From Streptomyces alanosinicus (GTDB taxonomy: Bacteria > Actinomycetota > Actinomycetes > Streptomycetales > Streptomycetaceae): a stretch of DNA of 64,000 bases. The stretch is taken from positions 1,116,001 to 1,180,000 of the forward strand of contig NZ_BMVG01000001.1 of the NCBI RefSeq assembly GCF_014650595.1. Direction: 5' to 3'. The translations under genes were made by a program, and so were the position numbers. This document shows positions 55,610 through 63,759 of the stretch, one piece after another. Every line of letters begins with the position of its first letter. The first letter of the stretch is position 1. The notes under the pieces were generated by a model. It was not told the origin of the DNA. It was given only the letters and a program-made list of their open reading frames with translations, and ran no database searches.

Positions 55610-55620
55610 GGGCTAGACCC
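55610..55620. promoter_or_regulatory. Candidate GntR/HutC operator before the phosphonate operon
   Basis: GGGCTAGACCC (GGGTCTAGCCC on the other strand) is an imperfect dyad resembling the TGGTCTAGACCA-type sites of HutC-family GntR proteins. It lies 77-87 bp before the FAD enzyme start, next to AAGATAAC on the minus strand that could be a -10 region. The local GntR protein is the obvious ligand; inference only. Confidence 0.4.
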
Positions 55621-55732
55621 GTTATCTTCTCGTAATGTTCACGGGGGTACCGATGGGCGGATTCCGGACGTGACCGGCCCGCGAGAGGGCGGTACCGGCC
55701 GGTAGGGGCGGTGTCAGCCCGGCGGGACGGTG

Positions 55733-56488
55733 TCAGCCCGTGAGGTGGGCGGTGAAGGAGAACCGGTCGCCCCGGTAGAGCGAGCGCACCCGCTCCAGCG
55801 GCCGCCCCTGCGTGTCCCGGGAGACGCGGTGGATCAGCAGCATCGGCAGGGCCGGCGGGGTGCCGATGAGCAGGGCCTCGCGCGGGGTGGCCAGCACGGT
55901 CTCGACGCGCTCGTCGGCGTCGCCGAAGTCGATGCCCTGGGCCTTCAGATAGGCGTAGAAGGAGGAGTCCGGGTCGAAGTCGCCGCGCAGACCCGGCACC
56001 CGCTCGACGGCGACATAGGTGCTCTCCAGGCCGACCCGCTCGTCGTCGGCGAGCAGCACCCGCTCCAGGTGCCAGACGGGCTCGCCCCGGGTGAGCCCGG
56101 TCTCGGCGGCCAGGGCCTGCGGGCAGGGGAAGCGGTCGAGGGTGACGAGCGTACGGCCGGGGGTACGGCCCTGCCGCCGCACGCCCTCGGTGTAGCTGGC
56201 GAGGGACAGCGGCTGGGCCAGCTTGGGCCCGGCGACGACGGTCCCGCGCCCCTTTCGCCGCAGCCGCCCCTCCAGCACCAGCTCACGCACGGCCTGCCGT
56301 ACGGTCTCGCGGGCGACGTCATAGCGCTCGGCGAGATCCCGTTCGGTGGGGATGACGCTGTCCTCCCCCAGTTCGTCCAGCAGCGCGGCGATCCGCGCCT
56401 TCACCGCGTAGTACTTGGGGATGCGCCCGTGCTCGGGGATGCCGGAGCGGACGGGGGCGCCGGGGGCCTGGTCGTTCGGGTAGTCCAC
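55733..56488 (-). CDS. GntR/HutC-family regulator of phosphonate genes
   Basis: 251 aa. N-terminal winged HTH (KYYAVKARIAALLDELGEDSVIPTERDLAERYDVARETVRQAVRELVLEGRLRRKGRGTVV) and a UTRA ligand domain (YTEGVRRQGRTPGRTLVTLDRFPCP ... VWHLERVLLADDERVGLESTYVAVE). Closest in type to PhnF/DasR-like repressors. Encoded upstream in the same direction as the phosphonate operon, so local control by a phosphonate is plausible. Confidence 0.87.
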   Translation of the reverse strand: MDYPNDQAPGAPVRSGIPEHGRIPKYYAVKARIAALLDELGEDSVIPTERDLAERYDVARETVRQAVRELVLEGRLRRKGRGTVVAGPKLAQPLSLASYTEGVRRQGRTPGRTLVTLDRFPCPQALAAETGLTRGEPVWHLERVLLADDERVGLESTYVAVERVPGLRGDFDPDSSFYAYLKAQGIDFGDADERVETVLATPREALLIGTPPALPMLLIHRVSRDTQGRPLERVRSLYRGDRFSFTAHLTG

Positions 56489-56544
56489 CAGGGGATCGTC
56501 GCAGACCGACCGGAAGTTGATCGTACGGCCCCCGGTCCCGCCAC

Positions 56545-56610
56545 GCCTCGGCCACGCCTCGGCCGCACCTCAGCCGGGCCTTAGCCGGGCCTCAGCCGGG
56601 CCTCAGCCGC
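56545..56610. repeat. Six tandem 11-bp repeats
   Basis: Six units of about gcctcagccgg run from 56545 to 56610, differing at one to three positions. The last unit contains the stop codon and last codons of the surface-protein gene (56603). A simple expansion, possibly variable between strains. Confidence 0.8.
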
Positions 56611-57463
56611 GTCTGCGGGCCAGCAGCGCGCCCGCGCCGACGGCGGTCAGCGCGGCGGCGGCCGCGAGCAGCGCGCGGGCGGAGCCGGGTCCGGTCCGGG
56701 ACAGTTCACCCGCCCGGCTCCCCGCTTCCCCCGCCGCCTGGGCCGACGGCGGGGCGGGATCGAGGGTGGGCGTGGAGTCGGCGACGGGGGTGGCGGTGCC
56801 GGCACCGGGCGTGGCCTGCGGGCTGCCGGACGCGCTGGGCGCCACGCTCCCGCCGTCCCGCGTGCTCTGCGGATCCGGCGGCGGGTCGTGTCCGTCCTGG
56901 CTGACCGCGAACCGGTACGCGTCGGACTCCCCGACCCAGTCCCCGTCGTCGCCCCGGCGCTGGACGACGGCCGCGTTGACGGTGACCCGGTCCGGCGCGA
57001 CATCGGAGGGGAGCGCGAGCCTGACCTTGACACTGACGGTCCCGCCGGGCGGTACGGCGAACCCGGCGAACCCCGTGGCGTCCAGCACCCCGATCAGCTC
57101 CTGCTCGTCGGTGCCCTCGAACGTCACCGGCCGGGCCCGGGAACCGTCATAGAAGTCCAGCTGAGGCTGGTCGGGCCGCAGCGCGCGGTTGTCGTCGACG
57201 AGCACGATCAGCGGATGGACGCCGGTGCAGATCCGGCCGGTGGTGTTGGTGAGGTCGACGTACCAGGTGCCGTATCCGCCGCCGGCCTCGTACGAGCCGG
57301 GTCCGCCGCGGATCCGGGTGACGAGCGGAAACGCGTGCGCGTCGGCGGCGACGCAGGCGGGGGGCGGCGTGCCGGCATGGGCGACGGCCGACGGCACGGG
57401 GGCGAGGACGGTGACGGCGGCCGCTGCGGCAAGGCAGGGCGGCAGGGACGTGCACAGTCGCAT
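56603..57463 (-). CDS. Secreted protein with sortase-type anchor (LSRTG)
   Basis: 286 aa. Signal peptide (residues about 1-30, PSAVAHA), a beta-rich domain (about 30-180: WYVDLTNTTGRICTGVHPLIVLVDDN, ARPVTFEGTDEQELIGVL), a Ser/Pro/Thr stalk, then the motif GELSRTG, a hydrophobic helix and RRRG at the end. LSRTG is an LPxTG-like sorting signal, so covalent wall anchoring is likely. GTG 57469 is an alternative start. No ribosome site is clear. Confidence 0.8.
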   Translation of the reverse strand: MRLCTSLPPCLAAAAAVTVLAPVPSAVAHAGTPPPACVAADAHAFPLVTRIRGGPGSYEAGGGYGTWYVDLTNTTGRICTGVHPLIVLVDDNRALRPDQPQLDFYDGSRARPVTFEGTDEQELIGVLDATGFAGFAVPPGGTVSVKVRLALPSDVAPDRVTVNAAVVQRRGDDGDWVGESDAYRFAVSQDGHDPPPDPQSTRDGGSVAPSASGSPQATPGAGTATPVADSTPTLDPAPPSAQAAGEAGSRAGELSRTGPGSARALLAAAAALTAVGAGALLARRRG

Positions 57464-57517
57464 GAACACATGACCATGCCGGACGTCCGGCGACACGGAG
57501 AGCTGCCACTCCGGGGG

Positions 57518-57554
57518 CCCACGGAACTCCGCTCGATCAGCGGAGTTCCGTGGG
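57518..57554 (-). terminator. Strong terminator between the two secreted-protein genes
   Basis: Perfect 16-bp stem (CCCACGGAACTCCGCT with its complement) around CGATC, starting 13 bases after the stop of the minus-strand gene at 57568. Confidence 0.85.
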
Positions 57555-57567
57555 GGCAGAGCGGGGG

Positions 57568-57963
57568 TCAGCCGGTGACGGTGACGTCCACGGTGACCAC
57601 GGTGGACGGATCGGAGGCACAGGCCAGGTAGATCTGTGCCACGCCGGGTTGTGCGTACCGCACGATCGTGGCCGTCCCGTTCAGGGTGTCCCCGGCCGTG
57701 GACCTGAGGTCGACGCCGTCGATGGGGCTGCGGGCCGTGGTGCCGTTGCCGATCGGCGCGCCTTCGGCACGGCCGCCCTGGCGGGGGTCGCTGCATCCGG
57801 TGAGCGTGAGCCGCACACTCTGACCGGGCTTCACCGAGGCAGGGCTGACGGTGCCGACCGGCGCGGCGGCGGCCGACCCGGCGAGCGCGACGAGGGCGGT
57901 GCCGGCGCCGACGAGGGTTGCGGTGGCGATACGGGCGACGCGGGCGATCCGAGAGCGGCGCAT
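57568..57963 (-). CDS. Small secreted protein, unknown function
   Basis: 131 aa from ATG 57963, preceded by GAGGAG. Signal peptide ends AGSAAAAP (about residue 36). The mature part has a Cys pair (LTGCSDPRQGG and IYLACASDP) and a beta-sandwich-like pattern of Val/Thr strands. No family recognised. Separated from the next gene by the strong terminator, so it is its own unit. Confidence 0.8.
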   Translation of the reverse strand: MRRSRIARVARIATATLVGAGTALVALAGSAAAAPVGTVSPASVKPGQSVRLTLTGCSDPRQGGRAEGAPIGNGTTARSPIDGVDLRSTAGDTLNGTATIVRYAQPGVAQIYLACASDPSTVVTVDVTVTG

Positions 57964-58300
57964 ACTCACTCCTCACCGCACTGATGGGTGCGTCGTGTGA
58001 GATGACAGTGGCCTATTGATTCGCTTGATGCGCTTGGTCCCATTGTGACCACCCGAACGGCCCAGACGCGGCCACGGCGCGTGCGTCGGCGTAGGTCACA
58101 GGGGCGCGAAGGTGATCGCGCGGCCGGTGCAGGAATGGGACAGGCGGCTGAGCGTGACACGGTCGTGCGTCTGGCCCCACGACGACGGGGTCGATCAGCT
58201 GTCGACGCAGGGGGACATCATGGACGTGCGGCACAGCGGCGGGTTCCTACGGGGAGACGGCAGCCTCTGCGGACAGAGCGAGTTGACCGGAAGTCGCCGC
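57964..58300. other. 337-bp gap left of the IS element
   Basis: No convincing gene. A plus-strand frame from about 58112 gives SVTRSCVWPHDDGVDQLSTQ and runs into the IS end for its stop, so it may be the tail of a gene cut by the insertion, but it has no recognisable family and no clear start. Confidence 0.35.
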
Positions 58301-59308
58301 TAGATGGATGAGTCCAAGGGGTGTCGCTGCGGTCAGTGGTCGTAGGCGGTCAGTGATCGTTTGATCGGCTGTCGGGTCTTGTCGTTGTGCCAGATCGCCG
58401 CGGTGAGGGCGAGGATCCGGCACAGGACGCGTGCCGCCACCCCCGCTGGGCTCTTGCCGCCGTGTCGTTCCAGGTCCAGCTGCCCCTTGAATGTCTGGTT
58501 GATCGACTCGATGACCTGTCGCAGCGGCTTGAACAGGTGCGCCCCGGCCCGCTCGGGTTCGCCCTGGCGAGCCGGCCGCAGGAGCCGCAGCTGACGCTCG
58601 GTGAGGGCGTGCTCGAACTCGCGGCCGTAGTAGTTCCTATCTGCGATGATCGTCTGCCCCGGGTGGGAGGCGGTCACCTCGGGTGCGGTGTCGAGCATGT
58701 CGCGCAGCGTCTCGCGCTCGTCGGCTTTCGCGCCGGTCAGTGCGAACAGGACCGGCAGCCCGCCGAGGGTGCACACCAGGTGCAGCCGCAGGCCCCAGAA
58801 GTACCGTGAGTGTGACGCGCAGTACCCGTACTGGGCCCATCCAGCCAGGTCGGAGCGTCTGGCCGTCTCGCGGGAGCAGCCGCAGCCGACCGGGGTGGAA
58901 TCCACCAGCCAGACGTCGTCGTGCCACAGCGAGGTGTCCCGGGCCAAAATCCGGATCATGCTGGTGAGCAGCGAGGACGCGGCACGCAGCCGTTTGCCGT
59001 AGCCGGACTGCCGGGGCACATAGGGAAACAGGCCGCGAAAGTCCCGATCGACACGGCGCAGCCAGCGCCGCTCGGACGTGTAGCCGAGCAGCGCCGACAT
59101 CACCGCGAGGGTGAGCAGTTCCGCGTCACTGAGCCGAGGCGAGATCCCGGTCTCCGGACGCCAGGGGGCCAGCCACGGCGAAGCCTTCAACTCGTCGTCG
59201 ATCCGGGCGTAGAGTGCCGTCGCGAGGGTGTCCAGGTCTGTCTTCACACACCGACATTGGACGCCCTCGTCTCACGCCCGCAGGCCATCCCCTGGACTCA
59301 TCCATCTA
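58301..59308 (-). mobile_element. IS982-family insertion sequence
   Basis: About 1,008 bp bounded by inverted ends that begin TAGATGGATGAGTCCA on both sides (left has one extra A before GGGG). It holds one transposase gene. No target-site duplication is visible: the left flank ends CGCCGC and the right flank begins GGGGAT. The right end directly supplies the stop codon of the oxidoreductase gene. Ends were placed by eye. Confidence 0.85.
58333..59247 (-). CDS. IS982-type transposase
   Basis: 304 aa DDE transposase, full length. Catalytic regions: first Asp in VWLVDSTPVGCG, second Asp in TIIADRNYYG, Glu in QVIESINQTFKGQL. N-terminal region (LSDAELLTLAVMSALLGYTSERRWLR) is typical of IS982. It looks intact, so the element may still be active. 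Confidence 0.9.
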   Translation of the reverse strand: MKTDLDTLATALYARIDDELKASPWLAPWRPETGISPRLSDAELLTLAVMSALLGYTSERRWLRRVDRDFRGLFPYVPRQSGYGKRLRAASSLLTSMIRILARDTSLWHDDVWLVDSTPVGCGCSRETARRSDLAGWAQYGYCASHSRYFWGLRLHLVCTLGGLPVLFALTGAKADERETLRDMLDTAPEVTASHPGQTIIADRNYYGREFEHALTERQLRLLRPARQGEPERAGAHLFKPLRQVIESINQTFKGQLDLERHGGKSPAGVAARVLCRILALTAAIWHNDKTRQPIKRSLTAYDH

Positions 59309-60277
59309 GGGGATGAGCAGCACCTTGCCAGTGGTCGTGCGGGCGTGTAGGTCGTCGTGGGCCTGCCGTGCGTCGGTAAGCGAGTACGTGGCGCCGATCC
59401 GCACCTTTAGCGAACCGTCGGCCACAGCAGCGAAAAGCTCGCCGATCCGCCATTCCAGCTCCTCACGGGTCTGGCTGTAGTCGTCGATATCCGGGCGGGT
59501 CAGGTACACCGAACCGGCCTTGTTGAGCCGTTGCGGGTCGATCGGCGGCACCGGCCCACTGGATGCGCCAAACAGCGCCAACAGGCCTCGCTTGCGCAGG
59601 CTATTCAGGCTTCCGTCCAGTGTGGACCTGCCGACTCCGTCGTAGACGACGTGTACGCCCTCGCCAGCGGTCAGGTTCCGAACTGCCGAGGCGAAATCCA
59701 CCTGGTCATAGCGGATCACATCGTCGGCACCGGCCTCGCGGGCGAGCTTCTCCTTCGCCGCGGTGGACACCGTGCCGATGACCCGGGCGCCGCGTGCCTT
59801 CGCCAATTGGATCAGCAGTAGGCCGACCCCACCGGCCGCCGCGTGCACCAGGATCGCTTCGCCCGACTTGACTGGATAGGTGGAGGTGACCAGGTAGTGC
59901 GCCGTGATCCCCTGCAACGGTACGGCGGCGGCGATCTGGTCCGTCACCCCGTCCGGTACGTGCACCGCGGCATCGGCCGGTATCAGCGCCCGCTGCGCGT
60001 AGCTACCGGGCACACCCTGCCAGGCCACCCGGTCGCCTGGGGCGAACCCGGTCACGTCAGCACCGACCGCGGCTACCTTCCCGGCGCCCTCAAGGCCGAG
60101 GGTATAAGGCAAGGGGATCGGGTAAAGCCCACTGCGCTGGTAGGTGTCGACGTAGTTCACACCCGCGGCCGCCACATCGACCAGGAGCTGGCGCGGGCCC
60201 GGGTCGCCAACTTCCACCTCGGCAACCTCTAGCACCTCGGGACCGCCGGTTTGCCTCACTTGCACGGCCGTGGGCAT
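59306..60277 (-). CDS. Zinc-independent quinone oxidoreductase (MDR family)
   Basis: 323 aa. Motifs VQVRQTGGPEVLEVAEVEV, GVNYVDTYQRSGLYP, NAD(P)H-binding AAAGGVGLLLIQLAKARGARVIGTVS and TTGKVLLIP at the C-terminus fit the QOR subgroup. The TAG stop is formed at the IS982 right end, although the protein ends at the normal family length. By eye GC is somewhat lower than in the neighbourhood, and with the truncated HAD gene just upstream it may be a foreign fragment. Confidence 0.87.
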   Translation of the reverse strand: MPTAVQVRQTGGPEVLEVAEVEVGDPGPRQLLVDVAAAGVNYVDTYQRSGLYPIPLPYTLGLEGAGKVAAVGADVTGFAPGDRVAWQGVPGSYAQRALIPADAAVHVPDGVTDQIAAAVPLQGITAHYLVTSTYPVKSGEAILVHAAAGGVGLLLIQLAKARGARVIGTVSTAAKEKLAREAGADDVIRYDQVDFASAVRNLTAGEGVHVVYDGVGRSTLDGSLNSLRKRGLLALFGASSGPVPPIDPQRLNKAGSVYLTRPDIDDYSQTREELEWRIGELFAAVADGSLKVRIGATYSLTDARQAHDDLHARTTTGKVLLIP

Positions 60278-60286
60278 GCGTCCTCC

Positions 60287-60817
60287 TCACGTCGGGAAAC
60301 GATCTCGGCCACCACAACCACAGCCGCGGGCATGATGTTCCCTAGAGACGGAACGTGCAGCGCTCACTCCGAGCAATGCCTCAAGCTCGGCCACCGTGGC
60401 GGCTTCATCCGTCGCAAGGACGGTGGTGATACCCAGGGCCTCGGCAGGCGGGAGGTTCCGGGGATGGTCATCAACGAACACACATGCCTGTGCAGGAAGT
60501 CCGAGACGCTCCAACGTCAGCTCGTAGATCGCAGGGTCGGGCTTCGCCGTGCGGACCTGCTCGGAGATGATGTGCACCTCGAACAGGCCCCAAATCCCTG
60601 CTTGCTCATACGGGTTGAACGGATCCATGCCGAAGCTGTTCGACAAGAGAGCGAGACGGTAACCCGCGCTCTTGGCGGCGCGCGCAAGCGCGGCCATGCG
60701 CCGGGCCGTGGGCACCGCGGACCAGGCCCGCCCCATCAGGTTGTCCGGTCCCAGGCGGCACGGGTGGGCGAGCAGCACCCGGCACGCGCCGACAGGCGAC
60801 CCGCCCCACCCCGCCAC
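60287..60817 (-). pseudogene. HAD-superfamily hydrolase gene lacking its 5' end
   Basis: The open frame encodes the middle and C-terminal parts of a HAD-IA phosphatase: motif II LALLSNSFGMDP, Lys of motif III in VRTAKPDPAIYELTLERLG and motif IV ACVFVDDHPRNLPPAEALG. The DxDGT nucleophile segment and about 70 residues before it are absent; upstream sequence (AGWGGSPVGACRVLLAHPCR) is unrelated-looking. Without the Asp no phosphatase activity is expected. It lies 9 bp from the quinone oxidoreductase gene, so the pair was an operon. Confidence 0.7.
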
Positions 60818-60831
60818 AACTCACCGCGCCG

Positions 60832-62082
60832 TCACGCGTCGCCCCGGCCGAACACCGGTGCCAGCAGCAGCTGCGCCGCGCCCTCGGCCACCAATCGCTC
60901 CCCCCGCGTGGAGCTCCGTACCGGCACCGGCTCCCCCCGCGCGCCCGCCCGCCGAGCCCGCGCATCGAGCACGTCCTCGACCCCCCGCACGAACACCCCC
61001 GGCTCCCCCGCCACCGTCCGCCCCCCGAGCAGCACCACATCGATGTCCAGCAGCGCCACCAGATTCGCCGCCCCCACCCCCAGCACACGCGCCGCCTCCC
61101 CGGGCTCCCCCCGCCCCACCGCCGCCAGGCACAGCGCCTCCACGCATCCCCGGTTCCCGCACTCGCACAGCGGCCCGTCCAGCTGGATCACCTGGTGCCC
61201 GAACTCCCCCGCCCCGGTCCGCGCCCCCCGGTGCACCCGCCCGCCGATCACCAGACCGGCACCGAGCCCCGTACCGAGATGCAGATACGCGAAGGACCGG
61301 GATCCCGCCTCGCCCCCCACCGACAGCCCGAGCGCCGCCGCGTTGGTGTCCTTGTCCACCACGACCGGCACCCCCAGCCGCTCCCCGAGGGCGTCGCGCA
61401 GCGGAAATCCGTCCCACTCGGGGAACCCGGTCACCCGGTGCAGCACACCACGGGAGTGATCGAGCGGGCCCGGCAGCGCCACTCCCACCCCGAGCAGCGT
61501 CCCGGCACCGGCGAGACCCTCGTCCCCGAGGCCGAGCGCCTCCCCCACCAGCTCCTCCACCGCCTCGGCGACCACCCCGAGGACCGCCTCCGCCCGGGCC
61601 CCGAGATCCAGCTCCGCCCGCCGCTGCGCCACCACGGCGCCGTCCAGATCGACCAGCACCACCCGCAGCTCGTCGCGGTCCAGATGCACCCCCACCGCGT
61701 GCCCCGCCTCCGGCACCAGCCGCAGCACGGTCCGCGGCTTGCCCCCCGTCGACGCGCGCCGCCCGGCCTCCGCCGCGTACCCCTCCTCGCGCAGCCGTGC
61801 GGTGATCTTGCTGACGGCCTGCGGGGTGAGCCCGGTCCGCTCGGCGAGTTCCAGCCGGCTGATGCCCTCCGCGCCGGCGTCCCGCAGCAGCCCCAGCACC
61901 AGCGCGGCGTTGTGGCTGCGCACCGCGCCGAGATTCGCCCCCGCCGTACCCATCCCCGGCCGCCGCTCCTGCCCCGGCCCCTGCTCCTGCCCCGGAGCCG
62001 GCGCCGCCGCCGGGCCCGGCTCCGGCTCCGCGCCCGCCCTCGCCGTCGTGCTCGCCGCCGTCCTCGACCTCGTCCTGTTCAC
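60832..62082 (-). CDS. ROK-family transcriptional repressor
   Basis: 416 aa from GTG 62082 (GGGGAG 9 bases upstream; ATG 62091 also possible). Winged HTH (residues about 50-110: NAALVLGLLRDAGAEGISRLELAERTGLTPQAVSKITARLREEGY) and a ROK sugar-kinase-like domain with GAGEFGHQVI (E-x-G-H) and the zinc motif LCECGNRGCVEAL (C-x-C-x4-C). Divergent from the Gfo/Idh/MocA gene across a clear dyad operator. Ligand probably a sugar or inositol-type compound. Confidence 0.88.
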   Translation of the reverse strand: MNRTRSRTAASTTARAGAEPEPGPAAAPAPGQEQGPGQERRPGMGTAGANLGAVRSHNAALVLGLLRDAGAEGISRLELAERTGLTPQAVSKITARLREEGYAAEAGRRASTGGKPRTVLRLVPEAGHAVGVHLDRDELRVVLVDLDGAVVAQRRAELDLGARAEAVLGVVAEAVEELVGEALGLGDEGLAGAGTLLGVGVALPGPLDHSRGVLHRVTGFPEWDGFPLRDALGERLGVPVVVDKDTNAAALGLSVGGEAGSRSFAYLHLGTGLGAGLVIGGRVHRGARTGAGEFGHQVIQLDGPLCECGNRGCVEALCLAAVGRGEPGEAARVLGVGAANLVALLDIDVVLLGGRTVAGEPGVFVRGVEDVLDARARRAGARGEPVPVRSSTRGERLVAEGAAQLLLAPVFGRGDA

Positions 62083-62107
62083 GCCACCCATTCTCCCCAC
62101 CACTTGC

Positions 62108-62132
62108 ACTTTGGCAACAGCGTTGCGAAAGT
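62108..62132. promoter_or_regulatory. Probable ROK repressor operator
   Basis: A 25-bp dyad with arms ACTTTgGCAAC and GTTGCgAAAGT around AGC, one mismatched pair, located between the divergent ROK and oxidoreductase start codons. Spacing and shape fit an operator controlling one or both genes. Confidence 0.7.
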
Positions 62133-62139
62133 AGGACGC

Positions 62140-63216
62140 ATGACTGCTACCCCCCTCCGCGTCGGCCTGATCGGCTACGGCCTCGCCGGCTCCGTGTTCC
62201 ATGCCCCGCTGATCGCCGCCACCGAGGGCCTCGCCCTGGACACCGTGGTCACCTCCGACCCGGAGCGGCAGGGGCAGGCCCGCGCCGAGTTCCCTGACGT
62301 GACGCCCGTCGCCACGCCGGAGGAGCTGTTCGACCGCGCGGACCGGCTGGACCTGGTCGTCATCGCCTCCCCGAACAAGACGCACGTCCCGCTCGCCACC
62401 GCCGCCCTGAAGGCGGGCCTGCCGGTCGTCGTCGACAAGCCGGTCGCCGGCACCGCGGCCGAGGCCCGTGGCCTCGCCGCCCTCGCCGAGGAGCGCGGCC
62501 TGCTCCTGTCCGTCTTCCAGAACCGCCGCTGGGACAATGACTTCCTGACCCTCCGTAAGCTCCTTCAGGACGGCGAACTCGGCGACCCCTGGCGCTTCGA
62601 GTCCCGCTTCGAGCGCTGGCGCCCGCAGCCGAAGGGCGGCTGGCGCGAGTCCGGCGACCCGGCAGAGATCGGAGGTCTGCTCTACGACCTCGGCAGCCAT
62701 GTCGTCGACCAGGCCCTGGTCCTCTTCGGCCCGGTCACCGAGGTGTACGCGGAGACGGACATCCGCCGCCCCGGCGCCGAGACCGACGACGACGCCTTCA
62801 TCGCGCTCACACACGCCGGCGGCGTCCGCTCCCACCTCTATGTCTCCGCGACGACCGCGCAACTCGGCCCCCGTTTCCGGGTGCTGGGCTCCCGCGCCGG
62901 CTATGTGAAGTACGGCCTGGACCCGCAGGAGGCGGCCCTGCGCGAGGGCGACCGCCCCGGCACCACCGCCGACTGGGGCACGGAGGAGGCGTCCCTGTGG
63001 GGCCGTATCGGCTCTGGGGGAGAGTCGCCGGTGACCGGCGGCGGCACCCCCGTACCGACCCTGCCCGGCGACTACCCCGCCTACTACACGGCCGTCGCCC
63101 GCGCCCTGACCGGCACGGGACCCAACCCGGTGACCGCGCTGGAGGCGGCCGCCGCCCTGGACGTACTGGAAGCGGCCCGCCGGTCCGCCCGCGACAAGGT
63201 CACGGTGACCCTCTGA
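62140..63216 (+). CDS. Gfo/Idh/MocA-family oxidoreductase
   Basis: 358 aa. N-terminal NAD(P)-binding motif LRVGLIGYGLAGSVFH, the catalytic Lys in VVVDKPVAGTA and a C-terminal alpha/beta domain with LLYDLGSHVVDQAL. Acts on sugars, inositols or related compounds. Overlaps the UPF0303 gene by one base (TGATG). Under ROK control by position. Confidence 0.9.
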   Translation: MTATPLRVGLIGYGLAGSVFHAPLIAATEGLALDTVVTSDPERQGQARAEFPDVTPVATPEELFDRADRLDLVVIASPNKTHVPLATAALKAGLPVVVDKPVAGTAAEARGLAALAEERGLLLSVFQNRRWDNDFLTLRKLLQDGELGDPWRFESRFERWRPQPKGGWRESGDPAEIGGLLYDLGSHVVDQALVLFGPVTEVYAETDIRRPGAETDDDAFIALTHAGGVRSHLYVSATTAQLGPRFRVLGSRAGYVKYGLDPQEAALREGDRPGTTADWGTEEASLWGRIGSGGESPVTGGGTPVPTLPGDYPAYYTAVARALTGTGPNPVTALEAAAALDVLEAARRSARDKVTVTL

Positions 63217-63710
63217 TGTCGCGGCCCGCCCCTCGGACCACCCCCGAACCCGCCCCGTCCGTCGAGGAGTTGGAGGAGCAGGAACGCCGGCTGGTCTTCC
63301 GGCGGTTCAGCCACGAGGACGCCTGGGCCCTCGGCTCGCTCCTGGTCGGACTGGCCCGGGAGCGCCGGGCCCCGGTCGCCATCGACATCCACCGCGCCGG
63401 CCAGCAGCTCTTCCACGCGGCCCTGCCGGGCTCCACCCCGGACAACGACGCCTGGATCGCCCGCAAGCGCCGGGTGGTGGAGCGCTACGGCGCCTCCTCC
63501 TACCTGGTCGGCGCCCGCTTCCGCGCCAAGGGCACGACGTTCGAGGACTCCTCGCGGCTCGATCCGGACGCCTACGCGGCCCACGGCGGCTCCTTCCCGG
63601 TCCGCGTCGAGAACGTGGGCGTCATCGGCGCGGTGACCGTCTCCGGCCTGCCCCAGCTGGAGGACCACCGGTTCGTCGTGGCGGCGCTGGAGCAGTTCCT
63701 GAAGGTGTGA
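63216..63710 (+). CDS. UPF0303 / heme-degrading-domain protein
   Basis: 164 aa. Follows the HbpS/GlcG-like pattern: RRLVFRRFSHEDAWALGSLL, VAIDIHRAGQQLFHAALPGSTPDNDAWIARKRRVVERYG, PVRVENVGVIGAVTVSGLPQLEDHRFVVAAL. Exact function unproven. Translationally coupled to the oxidoreductase gene, so they form an operon. Confidence 0.85.
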   Translation: MSRPAPRTTPEPAPSVEELEEQERRLVFRRFSHEDAWALGSLLVGLARERRAPVAIDIHRAGQQLFHAALPGSTPDNDAWIARKRRVVERYGASSYLVGARFRAKGTTFEDSSRLDPDAYAAHGGSFPVRVENVGVIGAVTVSGLPQLEDHRFVVAALEQFLKV

Positions 63711-63759
63711 GGCGCCCGGGGACCGACTGCGCGAAGGGCGCCCCACATCTCTACCTGGC

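Noticed and set aside
58301..59308. Composite transposon flanked by IS982
   Set aside because: Only one IS copy is present in the window; the other boundary of the foreign-looking pair is a truncated gene, not a second IS.
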